Counted from the stretch's first letter, positions 31,972 to 41,479 are shown. The stretch is DNA of 64,000 nt from Acidobacteriota bacterium (GCA_008363385.1 RHKY01000010.1:88064-152063), one strand, 5' to 3'. Translations and numbers: made by a program. Notes: generated by a model not told the origin, from the sequence alone.

Positions 31972-33141
31972 ATGGCGAGCGGCAAGGAGTGGAAGAGCCT
32001 CTTCAGAGAAACGGCCGATTCGGTGGGATCGGACGACGTGAGGGGCCTGTACACGGTCGACTGGCGGGAGGCGACGGCCGCCCTGACCGCCGAGCACCGC
32101 GGCTCGATCGAGTCCGAGAGGCGCCGCTTCCTCCGCTCCCTGAAGGTCGCCAACGCCTTCCTCTACGGCCTCACGAGCCGCCTGGCGCCCCGGCGGAGGC
32201 TCCTGTTCGCCTTCTCGGTCCTCCTGATCCTCTGGTCCGTCGTGCGGCTCCTCGGGGAAGGGGACCCGGTCGAGAAGGCCCCGGGCTCGGTCGTCCTCCT
32301 CCTCGTCGCCTCCCTCCTCCTCGTCTTCCTCGTGGGGATGGAGCTCGTCGACAAGCTCCGCTTCCGCGACGAGCTGGTCCTGGCGCGCGAGCTCCAGGCC
32401 GACCTCGTCCCGCAGCAGCTCCCCGACGCGCCGCCGTTCGAGCTGGGGGCCTTCAACCGCGTCGCCAACACGGTGGGAGGGGACCTCTACGAGTTCACGC
32501 CGCTCCCCGGGGGGAGGCTCTCGGTCCTCTTCGGGGACGCCTCGGGGCACGGGATGACCGCCGGCCTCGTCATGGCGGTGGCCCACACGGCCTACCGGGC
32601 GCAGGTGGACCTCGACCCGGACCCGCTCGCGGTCGCCACGGCGCTGAACCGCCTCCTCTGCCGGACGGGGACCTGCCGGACGGCGGGGCCGCGGTCGTTC
32701 TTCGCGGGGGTCACGCTCCTCGTCGAGGCCGACGGGTCCTTCTCGGCCGTCGTCTCCGGCAACCCGCCGGTCCTCCTCCTGGGGACGGACGGGCTCGTGC
32801 GCGAGAGGATCGGCAAGGGGGCCTACCCGCTCGGCGTCCGGCCGGACCTGAAGGCCGTCGTCGAGTCCGGCCGCCTCGGGCCGGGCGAGTCGCTCGTCCT
32901 CCACTCCGACGGGCTCCCCGAGTCCCGCGACCCCTCCGGGGAGGAGTTCGGCGACGCGCGGGTCGAGGCCGTCCTCTCCCGCGCGGCGGGCCTGCCGGCC
33001 ACCGACCAGGTGGAGGCCCTCTGCGCCGACCTGAAGGGGTTCCTCGGCCCCGCCGTCCCGGAGGACGACGTCTCGATCGCCGTCGTGAGGCGGCCGCCCG
33101 TCCCCCTCGGGCTCCTCCCGGGCGCTCCCGTCTCCTGCTGA
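31972..33141 (+). CDS. Membrane-anchored PP2C-type (RsbU/SpoIIE) phosphatase
   Basis: A 389-residue protein with a basic cytosolic N-terminus, two transmembrane helices (~80-115; LLFAFSVLLILWSVVRLL and VVLLLVASLLLVFLVGMELV), and a SpoIIE/RsbU phosphatase domain (~140-380). The domain shows LQADLVPQQLP, VGGDLYEF, FGDASGHGMTAGL and the late Asp in VLHSDGLPESR and PEDDVSI. Such enzymes dephosphorylate anti-sigma-factor antagonists in partner-switching pathways; no such partner is nearby. TATAGT and GGAGGA precede the ATG. It abuts the decarboxylase beta-subunit gene tail to tail with no gap. Confidence 0.88.
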   Translation: MASGKEWKSLFRETADSVGSDDVRGLYTVDWREATAALTAEHRGSIESERRRFLRSLKVANAFLYGLTSRLAPRRRLLFAFSVLLILWSVVRLLGEGDPVEKAPGSVVLLLVASLLLVFLVGMELVDKLRFRDELVLARELQADLVPQQLPDAPPFELGAFNRVANTVGGDLYEFTPLPGGRLSVLFGDASGHGMTAGLVMAVAHTAYRAQVDLDPDPLAVATALNRLLCRTGTCRTAGPRSFFAGVTLLVEADGSFSAVVSGNPPVLLLGTDGLVRERIGKGAYPLGVRPDLKAVVESGRLGPGESLVLHSDGLPESRDPSGEEFGDARVEAVLSRAAGLPATDQVEALCADLKGFLGPAVPEDDVSIAVVRRPPVPLGLLPGAPVSC

Positions 33142-34260
33142 CTACTTCAGCATCGCCAGGAGGCCGCCCGCCGCCACGGCGGTGCCGATGACGCCGGCCA
33201 CGTTCGGCCCCATGGCGTGCATCAGGAGGTAGTTGTCGGGGTCCTCCTCCTGCCCCACCTGGTGGGCGACGCGCGCCGCCATCGGGACCGCCGAGACGCC
33301 CGCGGCGCCGATGAGCGGGTTGACGGGGCTGCCCGGCAGCCGCGCCATCAGCTTGCCGAGGAGGACGCCTCCCGCCGTCGAGAACGAGAAGGCGACGCAG
33401 CCGAGGACGAGGATCTTCAGCGTGGCCAGGGTGAGGAACGAGTTCCCCTCCATCGTGACCCCGACGGACAGGCCGAGGACGATCGTGACGAGGTTGATCA
33501 GCTCGTTCTGGGCCGAGCGGTTCAGACGCTCGGTGACGCCGCACTCCCGGAGGAGGTTCCCGAACATCAGGAGGCCGATGAGCGACGTCGCCGGGGGGAC
33601 GAGGAGGGCGCAGACCACCGTGACGAGGACCGGGAAGGCGATCCGCATCCAGCGCGGGACGTCGAAGTCGGCCTCCATCCGGATCCGCCGCTCCTCCTTC
33701 GTCGTCAGGAGCCGCATGATCGGCGGCTGGATGAGCGGCACGAGCGCCATGTACGAGTAGGCCGAGACGGCGATCGCCCCGAGGAGGTGGGGCGCGAGCT
33801 TGATCGTCAGGTAGATCGAGGTCGGGCCGTCGGCCCCGCCGATGATCCCGATCGAGCCGGCCTCCTGCGGCGTGAATCCGAGCCACCCGGCCGCCAGGAA
33901 CGTCCCGAAGACGCCCAGCTGCGCAGCCCCGCCGAGGAGGAACGTCTTCGGGTTGGCCAGCAGCGGGCCGAAGTCCGTCAGCGCGCCGAGCCCCAGGAAG
34001 ATGAGCGGCGGGAAGATCTCCAGCTTCACCCCCTGGGAGAGGTAGTGGAAGAGCCCTCCCGGCTCCACGCCGTGCGGCTCGGCGAGGAGCCCGTTCAGCG
34101 GGAGGTTCGTGATCAGGGCCCCGAAGCCGATCGGCACCAGGAGGAGCGGCTCGAACCCCTTCCGGATCGCGAGCCACAGGAGCAGGAAGGCGACGGCGAT
34201 CATGACCGCCTCCTGCCACGTCAGGGCGACGAGGCCGGTGCGCGCCAGGAGCTCGGCCAC
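33142..34260 (-). CDS. Sodium-translocating decarboxylase beta subunit
   Basis: A 372-residue integral membrane subunit (OadB/MmdB/GcdB family) that couples decarboxylation of carboxybiotin to Na+ export. Around ten transmembrane helices are visible. The conserved GIIGGADGPTSIY re-entrant segment is near residue 125, and the C-terminal AMGPNVAGVIGTAVAAGGL segment also matches the family. It is the last gene of a four-gene operon with the biotin carrier, gamma-type subunit and carboxyltransferase. The substrate is set by the carboxyltransferase, most likely methylmalonyl-CoA. Confidence 0.92.
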   Translation of the reverse strand: MAELLARTGLVALTWQEAVMIAVAFLLLWLAIRKGFEPLLLVPIGFGALITNLPLNGLLAEPHGVEPGGLFHYLSQGVKLEIFPPLIFLGLGALTDFGPLLANPKTFLLGGAAQLGVFGTFLAAGWLGFTPQEAGSIGIIGGADGPTSIYLTIKLAPHLLGAIAVSAYSYMALVPLIQPPIMRLLTTKEERRIRMEADFDVPRWMRIAFPVLVTVVCALLVPPATSLIGLLMFGNLLRECGVTERLNRSAQNELINLVTIVLGLSVGVTMEGNSFLTLATLKILVLGCVAFSFSTAGGVLLGKLMARLPGSPVNPLIGAAGVSAVPMAARVAHQVGQEEDPDNYLLMHAMGPNVAGVIGTAVAAGGLLAMLK

Positions 34261-34261
34261 G

Positions 34262-34666
34262 TCAGCCCTCCGGCTCGAAGCGGATCAGGACGTCCCCCAC
34301 CTGGACGGTGGCGCCCGGGGCGGCGGCGACCTCGGACACCTTCCCGGAGCGGGGGGCGTAGATGTAGGTGTCCATCTTCATCGCGTCCAGGAGGACGACG
34401 GGCGTCTTGGCCTCGACGGGCGTCCCGGCGGTCACGAAGACCTTCTGGACGGTCCCGGCGATCGGGCTGCGGATCGTGTCGGCGTCGCGGCCCGAGGGGA
34501 GCGGCGCCGGGATCGCTCCTGGTACCGGGGCCGACGGGGCGGGCGGGGCCGGCATGGCGATCGGCGAGACGAGGGGGAGGGGGCTGGCGATCCGCTCGTC
34601 GTCCTCGAGGACCTGGACCTCGACGTCGTAGACCTTCCCGTTGACGCTGATGCGCAGCTTCTTCAT
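34262..34666 (-). CDS. Biotin carboxyl carrier subunit
   Basis: A 134-residue biotinyl protein. An N-terminal ~30 residues (MKKLRISVNGKVYDVEVQ) are followed by a Pro/Ala-rich flexible linker and a biotinyl domain (~65-134) with the biotinylation site AMKMD, where Lys is modified. It carries CO2 from the carboxyltransferase to the membrane beta subunit. Its ATG overlaps the stop of the gamma-type subunit. Confidence 0.92.
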   Translation of the reverse strand: MKKLRISVNGKVYDVEVQVLEDDERIASPLPLVSPIAMPAPPAPSAPVPGAIPAPLPSGRDADTIRSPIAGTVQKVFVTAGTPVEAKTPVVLLDAMKMDTYIYAPRSGKVSEVAAAPGATVQVGDVLIRFEPEG

Positions 34667-34998
34667 TGCGGGCTCCCGGTCTCCGGGCGGGGCGGGGCCA
34701 CGCGGTGGGAGACCATGATGTCGAGGCGTCCGGCGCGGGACCAGGTCTCCTGGCCCGGGAACCTCCCGACGTGGACGCGGTGGATCTTGACCGCCCGCCC
34801 GAGCGCGGCGTGCGCGGCGGCGGCCAGGACGGCGACGAGCTCCTCGGGGACCTCTCCCTCCGAAGGGGCCTTCGCCACCTCGGCCCGGCGGGCTCCGGCC
34901 CGGGCGGCGGCCCGGAGGGCGAAGATGAGGACCGTGAGCAGGCCCATCGCCAGCATCACGGTCGAGAAGCAGGCCAGGGCGACGACGGCTGGGGTCAT
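34663..34998 (-). CDS. Decarboxylase gamma/delta-type membrane subunit (OadG-like)
   Basis: A 111-residue protein with one N-terminal transmembrane helix (ALACFSTVMLAMGLLTVLIF) followed by a charged cytosolic tail rich in Ala and basic residues, ending VSHRVAPPRPET. This topology and the operon position match OadG/MmdD, which tethers the carboxyltransferase to the beta subunit. The EELVAVLAAAAHAAL segment is typical of the family. The call rests largely on context because OadG sequences are poorly conserved. Confidence 0.8.
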   Translation of the reverse strand: MTPAVVALACFSTVMLAMGLLTVLIFALRAAARAGARRAEVAKAPSEGEVPEELVAVLAAAAHAALGRAVKIHRVHVGRFPGQETWSRAGRLDIMVSHRVAPPRPETGSPQ

Positions 34999-35018
34999 CG
35001 GGGCGCACCTCTCGGGCG

Positions 35019-36551
35019 CTACATCGGGATGTTCCCGTGCTTCTTCTGCGGGCGGAGGTCGCGCTTGGCCCGGAGGGTGACGAGGCGCTCGATCAGGAGG
35101 CGGCGGGTCCAGGACGGCCGGATCACGTCGTCGACGTGGAGCGACTCGGCCGCGCGGTACGGGTTGGCGTGGAGCTTCCGGTACTCGGCCACCTTCTCCG
35201 CGAGGAGGGCGCGCGGGTCCTTCGCCTTGTCCAGCTCCCGCTTGTACAGGACCCGGGCCGCCCCCTCGGGGCCCATCACCGCGATCTCGGCGGTCGGCCA
35301 GGCCAGGACCGAGTCGGCCCCGAGGTCCTTGCTGCACATGGCCAGGTACGCCCCGCCGTACGCCTTCCGGAGGATCACGGTCAGCTTGGCGACCGTGGCG
35401 GCCGAGTAGGCGAAGAGCATCTTCGCGCCGTGCCGGATGATGCCGCCGTGCTCCTGCGCGACGCCCGGCAGGAACCCCGGCACGTCGACGAACGTGACGA
35501 TCGGGATGTTGTAGATGTTGCAGGTCCTCACGAACCGGGCCGCCTTGTCCGAGGCGTCGATGTCGAGCGAGCCCGCCCTGACGAGCGGCTGGTTGGCCAC
35601 GACGCCGACGACCATCCCGCCGAGGCGGGCGAAGCCGGTCAGGAGGCTCGGGCCGAAGAGGGGCTGGACCTCGAGGAAGGTCGCGGGGTCGAGGATCCGC
35701 GCCAGGACGTCGCGAACGTCGTACGGCTTGCGCGGGTCCTCCGGGACGACGTCGTCCAGCCCGGGGTCGTCGGCGACGGCCTCGTCGGAGCGGACGTCGG
35801 GCGGGCCCTCCAGGTTGTTGGACGGCAGGTACGAGAGGAGGGCCTGGACGATCGCCACGGCCTCCCGGTCGTCGCGGGCCACGAAGTGGACGTTCCCGGA
35901 GACCGACGCGTGGGCCGTCGCGCCGCCGAGCGCCTCGTCGCTGATCTCCTCGCCGGTGGCCGCCTTGATGACGTCCGGGCCCGCGATGAACATCTTCGCC
36001 GTCCGGTCCACCATCACGATGAAGTCCGTGAGGGCCGGCGAGTAGGCCGCGCCGCCCGCGCACGGCCCCGCGACGACGGAGATCTGCGGGACGACGCCCG
36101 ACAGGAGCGTGTTCGTGTAGAAGATCTGCCCGTAGCCGGAGAGCGCCTCGACCCCCTCCTGGATCCGGGCCCCGCCGGAGTCGTTGAAGCCGACGACGGG
36201 GAAGCCGCTCTTGAGGGCCCCCCTCAGGCACTCGCAGACCTTCTCGGCGTGGAGGCGCCCGACGGCGCCGCCGCCCACCGTGAAGTCCTGCGAGAAGACG
36301 AAGACGGGCCGGCCGCCCACCCAGCCCTTGCCGGTGACGACGCCGTCGCCGGGGAGGGGCTTGCCGCCGTGCTCCTGGGCGGCGTTGCGGGCGAAGAGGC
36401 CGAACTCGACGAAGCTGTCGGGGTCGAGGAGGAGCGCCAGCCGCTCCCGGGCGGTGAGCTTCCCCTCGCGGTGCTGCTTGTCGATCCGCTGGGGGCCGCC
36501 GCCCGCGACGAGGGCGGCGCGCCTCTCGTCCAGGTCGCTGAATCGCGTCAT
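35019..36551 (-). CDS. Acyl-CoA carboxyltransferase, probable methylmalonyl-CoA decarboxylase alpha subunit
   Basis: A 510-residue carboxyltransferase of the MmdA/PccB family, transferring CO2 between acyl-CoA and biotin. It starts DLDERRAALVAGGGPQRIDKQH, has the acyl-CoA-binding loop GGARIQEGVEAL and the oxyanion-hole Gly pairs (GPCAGGAAYSPALTD and FVDVPGFLPG). Length is normal. Methylmalonyl-CoA is the likely substrate because the other genes of the operon form the sodium-pump decarboxylase; propionyl-CoA carboxylase in reverse is an alternative. No methylmalonyl-CoA mutase gene is in the window. Confidence 0.9.
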   Translation of the reverse strand: MTRFSDLDERRAALVAGGGPQRIDKQHREGKLTARERLALLLDPDSFVEFGLFARNAAQEHGGKPLPGDGVVTGKGWVGGRPVFVFSQDFTVGGGAVGRLHAEKVCECLRGALKSGFPVVGFNDSGGARIQEGVEALSGYGQIFYTNTLLSGVVPQISVVAGPCAGGAAYSPALTDFIVMVDRTAKMFIAGPDVIKAATGEEISDEALGGATAHASVSGNVHFVARDDREAVAIVQALLSYLPSNNLEGPPDVRSDEAVADDPGLDDVVPEDPRKPYDVRDVLARILDPATFLEVQPLFGPSLLTGFARLGGMVVGVVANQPLVRAGSLDIDASDKAARFVRTCNIYNIPIVTFVDVPGFLPGVAQEHGGIIRHGAKMLFAYSAATVAKLTVILRKAYGGAYLAMCSKDLGADSVLAWPTAEIAVMGPEGAARVLYKRELDKAKDPRALLAEKVAEYRKLHANPYRAAESLHVDDVIRPSWTRRLLIERLVTLRAKRDLRPQKKHGNIPM

Positions 36552-36711
36552 CGGGGTCTCCCTCGGGCCCGGGCGGGCCCGCGGGCATCGTAGGGACCGG
36601 GCCCGGCCGGCGCCATGATCCGTTTGATCGATGCGTCCGGGCTGGAGGGACCCGGAGGGATCGGCGGTTTCGGGAGGAAGGGTGGTGCTCCCGGGGTGGC
36701 GGGCCCCGGAA

Positions 36712-38004
36712 CTAGCGCCCGGGCGGCTCGTAGAGGAGGACGGCGGCCCTTCGCCGCTCGAACTCCGCCAGCTCGCCCGCCCAGCCGGCGACGACCTGAG
36801 AGGCGCTCTCGCCCCGGGAGAACCGCGCGAGGGCCCCGCGCGAGGCCAGGAGCGTCCCGAAGCGCGAGGCGTCCCACTCCCTCGGGTGGAGGTCGCGCAG
36901 GGCGGAGGCGATCTCGATCCCGAGCGCGACGGGGCGGATCGCGGCCCGGTCGACGACGCCGATCCTCACGCCCCGGCAGAGCGCCCCGGCGTGAGGGCCG
37001 GAGCCGGGCCGGAACGTGACCGGCGCGAAGCGGACGCCCGGGACGCGGCGGACCGAGAGGGTGCGCGAGAGGACGGCCGCGTCGACCCACGGCGCCCCGA
37101 CAACCTCGAACGGGGTCCCCGTCCCCCGGCCGACGGAGACGTTCGTCAGCTCCAGGAGGGCGACGCCGGGGTAGAGGGCGGCCGCCGTGACCGACCTCAG
37201 GTTCGGCGAGGGGTCGACCCACGGGATCCCGGTCTCGTCGTACCAGAGCGAGCGCCGGTAGCTCGCCATCGCGACGACCGTCAGCGCCACCCCGGGCGTC
37301 CGCTCGGAGGCGAAGAGGCGGGCCAGCTCGCCGATCGTCATCCCGGGGCGGACGGGGATCCGGTGGTAGGCCGTGAACGAGAGGTCGTCGGCGAGCGGGC
37401 CCTCGACCACGTCGGCCCCGATCGGGTTCGGCCGGTCGAGGAGGACGACGCCGACCCCGGCCCTCGCCGCCTCCTCCATCAGGTACCCGAGCGTCGTCAG
37501 GTAGGTGTAGAAGCGGCACCCGGCGTCCTGCAGGTCGACGACGACGGCGTCCAGCCCCGCGAGGTCCGCGGGCGAGGGGCGCCGCTTCGCCCCGTAGAGC
37601 GAGACGACCGGGAGGCCGGTCCCGGGGTCGACCGAGTCCGGCACCTCCTCGTCGGCCGAGGCGCCGAGCCCGTGCTCCGGGGAGAAGAGCCGCAGGAGCG
37701 AGACTCCCGCCCGCCTCGCCTCCTCCGAGCGGAGGACGTCGGCGGTCCTCCGCCCGTCGCGCGTGACGCCGGTGGCGTTCGTCAGGAGGCCGACCCGCTT
37801 CCCGGCGAGAGGGGCGAACCCCCGCTCGGCGAGAACCTCCACGCCCGGGCGGACGTCGAAGGCCGGCCCGGCGGGGCGCGACGGAGCGGGCTCGTGACGA
37901 CGCGGGGCGCGGGCGGCCGCGAGATGCGCGGGGGCGGCCAGGAGCGCGAGGCCGGCGAGGAGCGTGCGGACAGGACGCGGACGGATTCGGACGGCTCCCG
38001 TCAC
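36712..38004 (-). CDS. namZ: NamZ-type exo-beta-N-acetylmuramidase (DUF1343, GH171)
   Basis: A 430-residue exported protein of the DUF1343 family, characterised in Bacillus subtilis and Tannerella as exo-N-acetylmuramidase NamZ, which removes terminal MurNAc from peptidoglycan fragments. After the signal peptide (VRTLLAGLALLAAPAHLAAA) come family motifs KRVGLLTNATGVT, LFSPEHGLG, DLQDAGCRFYTYL and DRPNPIG. The GTG overlaps the stop of the nagZ-like gene upstream, so the two are co-translated and would remove MurNAc and GlcNAc in turn from muropeptide ends. Confidence 0.87.
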   Translation of the reverse strand: MTGAVRIRPRPVRTLLAGLALLAAPAHLAAARAPRRHEPAPSRPAGPAFDVRPGVEVLAERGFAPLAGKRVGLLTNATGVTRDGRRTADVLRSEEARRAGVSLLRLFSPEHGLGASADEEVPDSVDPGTGLPVVSLYGAKRRPSPADLAGLDAVVVDLQDAGCRFYTYLTTLGYLMEEAARAGVGVVLLDRPNPIGADVVEGPLADDLSFTAYHRIPVRPGMTIGELARLFASERTPGVALTVVAMASYRRSLWYDETGIPWVDPSPNLRSVTAAALYPGVALLELTNVSVGRGTGTPFEVVGAPWVDAAVLSRTLSVRRVPGVRFAPVTFRPGSGPHAGALCRGVRIGVVDRAAIRPVALGIEIASALRDLHPREWDASRFGTLLASRGALARFSRGESASQVVAGWAGELAEFERRRAAVLLYEPPGR

Positions 38005-39854
38005 CGGGAGGCCTCCTTCCGGATCCCCGACCCCCGCGCGTGGAGACCCGGGAGCGTGACGGGGAGCCTCCCCGAGACCGGGGCCTCGCCGAAGAGGGCG
38101 GCCACCGCCGCCTCCTGGACGACCTCCTGCGGCCCGTAGCCGGCGAGGTACGTCCCGATCGCGGGGAACTCGAGGAGGAGGTACGGGCTCCCGAAGGCCA
38201 CCGCCACGACCGGCTTGCCGAACGAGAGGACGCCCTTCAGCGCGGCCTTCCCCGCGGGGGGAGCGGCGATCCTCCCGGCGCCGGAGCGGGGGCGGACGAA
38301 GAGGGAGGCCAGGACGACGTCGGCCTCCGAGGCGAGCCGGAGCGCCTCGGCGACGTCGGCCTCGCACGACCCCGGGACGAGCCGGACCGTCGGGACCTCG
38401 CCGAGCCGCGACGCGAGCTCCGGCCCGACGCGCGTGTCCAGGCCGGGGACGAGCGGCTCGTCCACCACGACGAGGTGGAAGAGCCGCTTCCCCCTCGACA
38501 GGGGGAGGACCCCGGGCTCCTCGCGGAGGAGCGTCAGCGAGCGCCGGGCGATCTCGGCCTCGAGCGCCCGGTGCGCGCGCGTCCCGACGGTCGAGGGGAC
38601 GGCGCCGGGCGGCGGGGACCGCCGGGAGAAGAGCCCGAGCCGCTCCTTCTCCGAGAGGACCCGCGCCACCGCCTCGTCCAGGCGCGCGCGGGGGATCCGC
38701 CCGCTCGCCACGGCCTCGCGGACCGCGGCCAGCGCCGCCTTCGTGTCGGGCGAGTGGAGGACCACGTCGTTCCCCGCCAGGATCGCGCGGACGGCCGCCT
38801 CGCCCGGCGAGAAGTGGGCGGCCAGAGCCCCCATCTTCATCGAGTCGGTGACGACGAGGCCCGTGAACCCGATCTCCCTCCGGAGGAGGCCGTCGACGAT
38901 CGGCGCCGAGAGCGAGGCGGGGACGGTCCCCCTCCGCTCCACCTCCCCCACGTCCGCGGTGAAGACGTCGTCGCGCGGGGCGGAGGCGAGCGGGGGAGCG
39001 GGGGTTGCGTCGAGCGCGGGGACGGAGAGGTGGGCCGTCATGACGCCGCGGGCCCCGGCGGCCAGGCCGGCCCGGAAGGGGGCCAGCTCCACGGCGAGGA
39101 GGCGGTCGCGGCCGAACGGCAGGACCGGAAGCGACCGGTGCGAGTCGGTCGACGTGTCCCCGTGCCCGGGGAAGTGCTTCAGGAACGCCGTCACGCCGCC
39201 GTCCTGCAGGCCCCTCACGACGGCCGCCGTGAACCGTCCCACGTCCGCCGGGTCCTCGCCGAAGCTGCGGACGTTGATGACGGGGTTCCCCGGGTCGACG
39301 TTGACGTCGGCCACGGGCGCGTAGACCTGGTTGACCCCGAGGGCTCTCGCCTCGAGGGCGGTGTTCCGGGCCCGCCGCTCGGCGAGCGAGGGGTCCCCGG
39401 TCGCCGCGACGGCCATGGCGTACGGCCCCCAGACCAGGTCGGGGAACCGCATCCCCGCGCCCGCCTCGAGGTCGGCCGCGACGAAGAGGGGCACCTTCGC
39501 GGCCCCCTGCAGCCGCGCGTTCGCCGAGATGACGGCCTCGACCTGCGACTTGAACCAGATGACGCCGCCGACGCCGTCCGCCGTGACGTGCGAGAGGAGC
39601 TTTCGGAAGGCCGGGTCGTCGTCGGCGAGGTAGCGCCCCTCCGCCCCGACCATGAAGAGCTGCCCGACCTTCTCGGCGTCCGTCAGTTTCGAGAGGAGCC
39701 GCTTCACGCGGGAGGGGAGGACGGGGCGGGCGGCGGCCTGCGCGGGCGTCGGCGTGGACGGGGGAGGCGGGACCGAGGGCTCCGGGCGGGGCTCGCAGGC
39801 GGAAAGGACGACGAGGCCGGCGAGCGAGGCGGCGAGGAGAGGGCGCCTCCTCAC
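38001..39854 (-). CDS. nagZ: GH3 beta-N-acetylglucosaminidase lipoprotein (NagZ-like)
   Basis: A 617-residue lipoprotein; the lipobox is VLSAC at residues ~16-20. The GH3 TIM-barrel has KHFPGHGDTSTDSH, which contains the His/Asp dyad unique to NagZ-type enzymes, and the nucleophile Asp in VVTDSMKMGAL. A second alpha/beta domain (~415-610) is attached, so the protein resembles the two-domain B. subtilis-type NagZ more than the short E. coli form. A lipid anchor indicates a periplasmic or outer-membrane site, unlike the cytosolic E. coli enzyme. It overlaps genes on both sides. Confidence 0.9.
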   Translation of the reverse strand: MRRRPLLAASLAGLVVLSACEPRPEPSVPPPPSTPTPAQAAARPVLPSRVKRLLSKLTDAEKVGQLFMVGAEGRYLADDDPAFRKLLSHVTADGVGGVIWFKSQVEAVISANARLQGAAKVPLFVAADLEAGAGMRFPDLVWGPYAMAVAATGDPSLAERRARNTALEARALGVNQVYAPVADVNVDPGNPVINVRSFGEDPADVGRFTAAVVRGLQDGGVTAFLKHFPGHGDTSTDSHRSLPVLPFGRDRLLAVELAPFRAGLAAGARGVMTAHLSVPALDATPAPPLASAPRDDVFTADVGEVERRGTVPASLSAPIVDGLLRREIGFTGLVVTDSMKMGALAAHFSPGEAAVRAILAGNDVVLHSPDTKAALAAVREAVASGRIPRARLDEAVARVLSEKERLGLFSRRSPPPGAVPSTVGTRAHRALEAEIARRSLTLLREEPGVLPLSRGKRLFHLVVVDEPLVPGLDTRVGPELASRLGEVPTVRLVPGSCEADVAEALRLASEADVVLASLFVRPRSGAGRIAAPPAGKAALKGVLSFGKPVVAVAFGSPYLLLEFPAIGTYLAGYGPQEVVQEAAVAALFGEAPVSGRLPVTLPGLHARGSGIRKEASR

Positions 39855-41341
39855 GCCGCCTCCGACGGGCGCGCGAGGAGGCCCGAGGCGAGGGACCCCG
39901 CGGCGAGGGTCGTCAGGCTCCCGATGGCCGCGTACCAGGGCCAGGGCACCTTCGTGAGGAGCCAGACCGGGAGGACCGCCGCGACCCCGCAGGCCATCCC
40001 GACGAGGGCCTCGCGTCCCCTCGCCCGGCGCGTGAAGGCGCCCAGCAGGAAGACGCCGAGGACCGGGCCGTTGAGGAGGGAGGCGACGGCGAGCGCGCGG
40101 TCCAGGGCGGAGCCGCCGGAGCGGCGCGCCGCCAGGGCGACCGCGACCTGCGCGGCGCCCGCCAGGACCGTGAGCCAGCGGGAGAGGGCGAGGTACCGCC
40201 GGTCGGGCTCCCCGGGGCGGAGCGGCCGGTAGAGGTCGGAGACGACGGTCGCCGCGACCGAGTTGAGCGAGGAGGAGAGCGCGGCCGCCAGGATCGCGGC
40301 CACGACGAGGCCCGACAGGGGCGAGCCGAGGTGGTGGGCGACGAAGTCGGCGAAGACGGCGTCGCCGCGGGCGAACGGCGCGGCGGCGGGCCCCGTCAGG
40401 TAGCCCGGGAGGCGGTCGGGCCGGTAGAAGGCGAAGAGGAGGAGGCCGATCGAGAGGAAGCCCGCGAACTGCACGAGGACGACGGCGCCGGAGAGGAGGA
40501 GCGCCGCGGCGGCCCGGCCGGGGCGGTCCGTGCAGAGGTAGCGCTGGACGAGGTACTGGTCGGTCCCGTGCGTGGACATCGTCAGGAAGCAGCCGCCGAC
40601 CAGGCCCGCCCAGAAGGTGACGAACGAGCCGTCCCCCCGGAGCGAGAAGTCGAGGACGCGCAGCTTCCCCGCCCCCTCGGCCAGGGCGAAGGCCCCGGCG
40701 AGCCCTCCCGAAACCCGGCCCGCCAGGACCCAGGCCGCGGCCAGGGCTCCGGCCAGGTAGATCCCGAGCTGGGCCACCTCCACCCAGATGACCGCCTCCA
40801 TCCCTCCCCAGAGCGTGAAGAGGACCATCACGAGGCCCAGCCCGGCGCAGGCCAGGACGACGGCGGTCTCTCGGTCGAGCCCGGGCGCGAACGCCCCCGC
40901 CACGGCGGCCAGGACGAGGGCCGTCAGGAGGAGCCGGATCCCGTCGGCGACGGTCCGCATCGCGACGAAGAGCGAGGCGGCGACCGCCTTGACGCCGTGC
41001 CCGAACCGCCCGCGGAGGAGCTCGTAGACGGTCAGGAGCTCCCCCTCGAAGTAGCGCGGGACGAAGAGGACCGAGATGACGACGCGCCCGGCGAGGTAGC
41101 CCAGGACGAGCTGGAGGAAGGTGAGGTCCCCGCCGCGCGCGTAGGCGATCCCCGGGACGGAGAGGAACGTGATGGTCGACGTCTCGGTCGCCACGATGGA
41201 GGCCGAGATGGCCGGCCAGGGGACGCGCCGTCCCCCGAGGAAGTACTGGGCGGTCGTCCTCTGACGGCCGGCCAGGAAGGCCCCGGCGGCCACGACCCCG
41301 GCGAGGTAGAGGGCGACGACGGCGAGGTCGACGGCTCCCAA
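39851..41341 (-). CDS. Sodium:solute symporter (SSS family)
   Basis: A 496-residue SSS permease with about thirteen transmembrane helices. Family signs include YFLGGRRVPWPAISASIVATE at the N-terminus, STITFLSVPGIAYA, and the GHGVKAVAASLF region. Its TTG start is inferred from the first hydrophobic helix. The stop overlaps the nagZ-like start (4 bp), so it probably imports a sugar or sugar-peptide product released by NagZ and NamZ; sialic acid, GlcNAc and MurNAc carriers exist in this family, but the substrate is inference. Confidence 0.87.
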   Translation of the reverse strand: MGAVDLAVVALYLAGVVAAGAFLAGRQRTTAQYFLGGRRVPWPAISASIVATETSTITFLSVPGIAYARGGDLTFLQLVLGYLAGRVVISVLFVPRYFEGELLTVYELLRGRFGHGVKAVAASLFVAMRTVADGIRLLLTALVLAAVAGAFAPGLDRETAVVLACAGLGLVMVLFTLWGGMEAVIWVEVAQLGIYLAGALAAAWVLAGRVSGGLAGAFALAEGAGKLRVLDFSLRGDGSFVTFWAGLVGGCFLTMSTHGTDQYLVQRYLCTDRPGRAAAALLLSGAVVLVQFAGFLSIGLLLFAFYRPDRLPGYLTGPAAAPFARGDAVFADFVAHHLGSPLSGLVVAAILAAALSSSLNSVAATVVSDLYRPLRPGEPDRRYLALSRWLTVLAGAAQVAVALAARRSGGSALDRALAVASLLNGPVLGVFLLGAFTRRARGREALVGMACGVAAVLPVWLLTKVPWPWYAAIGSLTTLAAGSLASGLLARPSEAA

Positions 41342-41465
41342 CGCGCTACCGCCCCGGGGCTCCGTCCGCTGAGGCCTTCTCCAACAGGGTCTCCTTCGGG
41401 CGGGTATTGTGCGGTCGGCCGCGCGACGGGTAAACGCCGGGAAGCCGCCGCTCCCCTGGCGTCCT

Positions 41466-41471
41466 TAGAAT
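41466..41471 (+). promoter_or_regulatory. Candidate -10 for the LD-carboxypeptidase gene
   Basis: TAGAAT lies 8 nt before the ATG at 41480, within a 138-bp divergent intergenic region facing the symporter gene. No Shine-Dalgarno is seen. Confidence 0.4.
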
Positions 41472-41479
41472 CGCGCGTC

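Noticed and set aside
36552-36711. Small gene between the decarboxylase operon and namZ
   Set aside because: The only frames are shadows continuing from the namZ gene; no ribosome site or recognisable protein.
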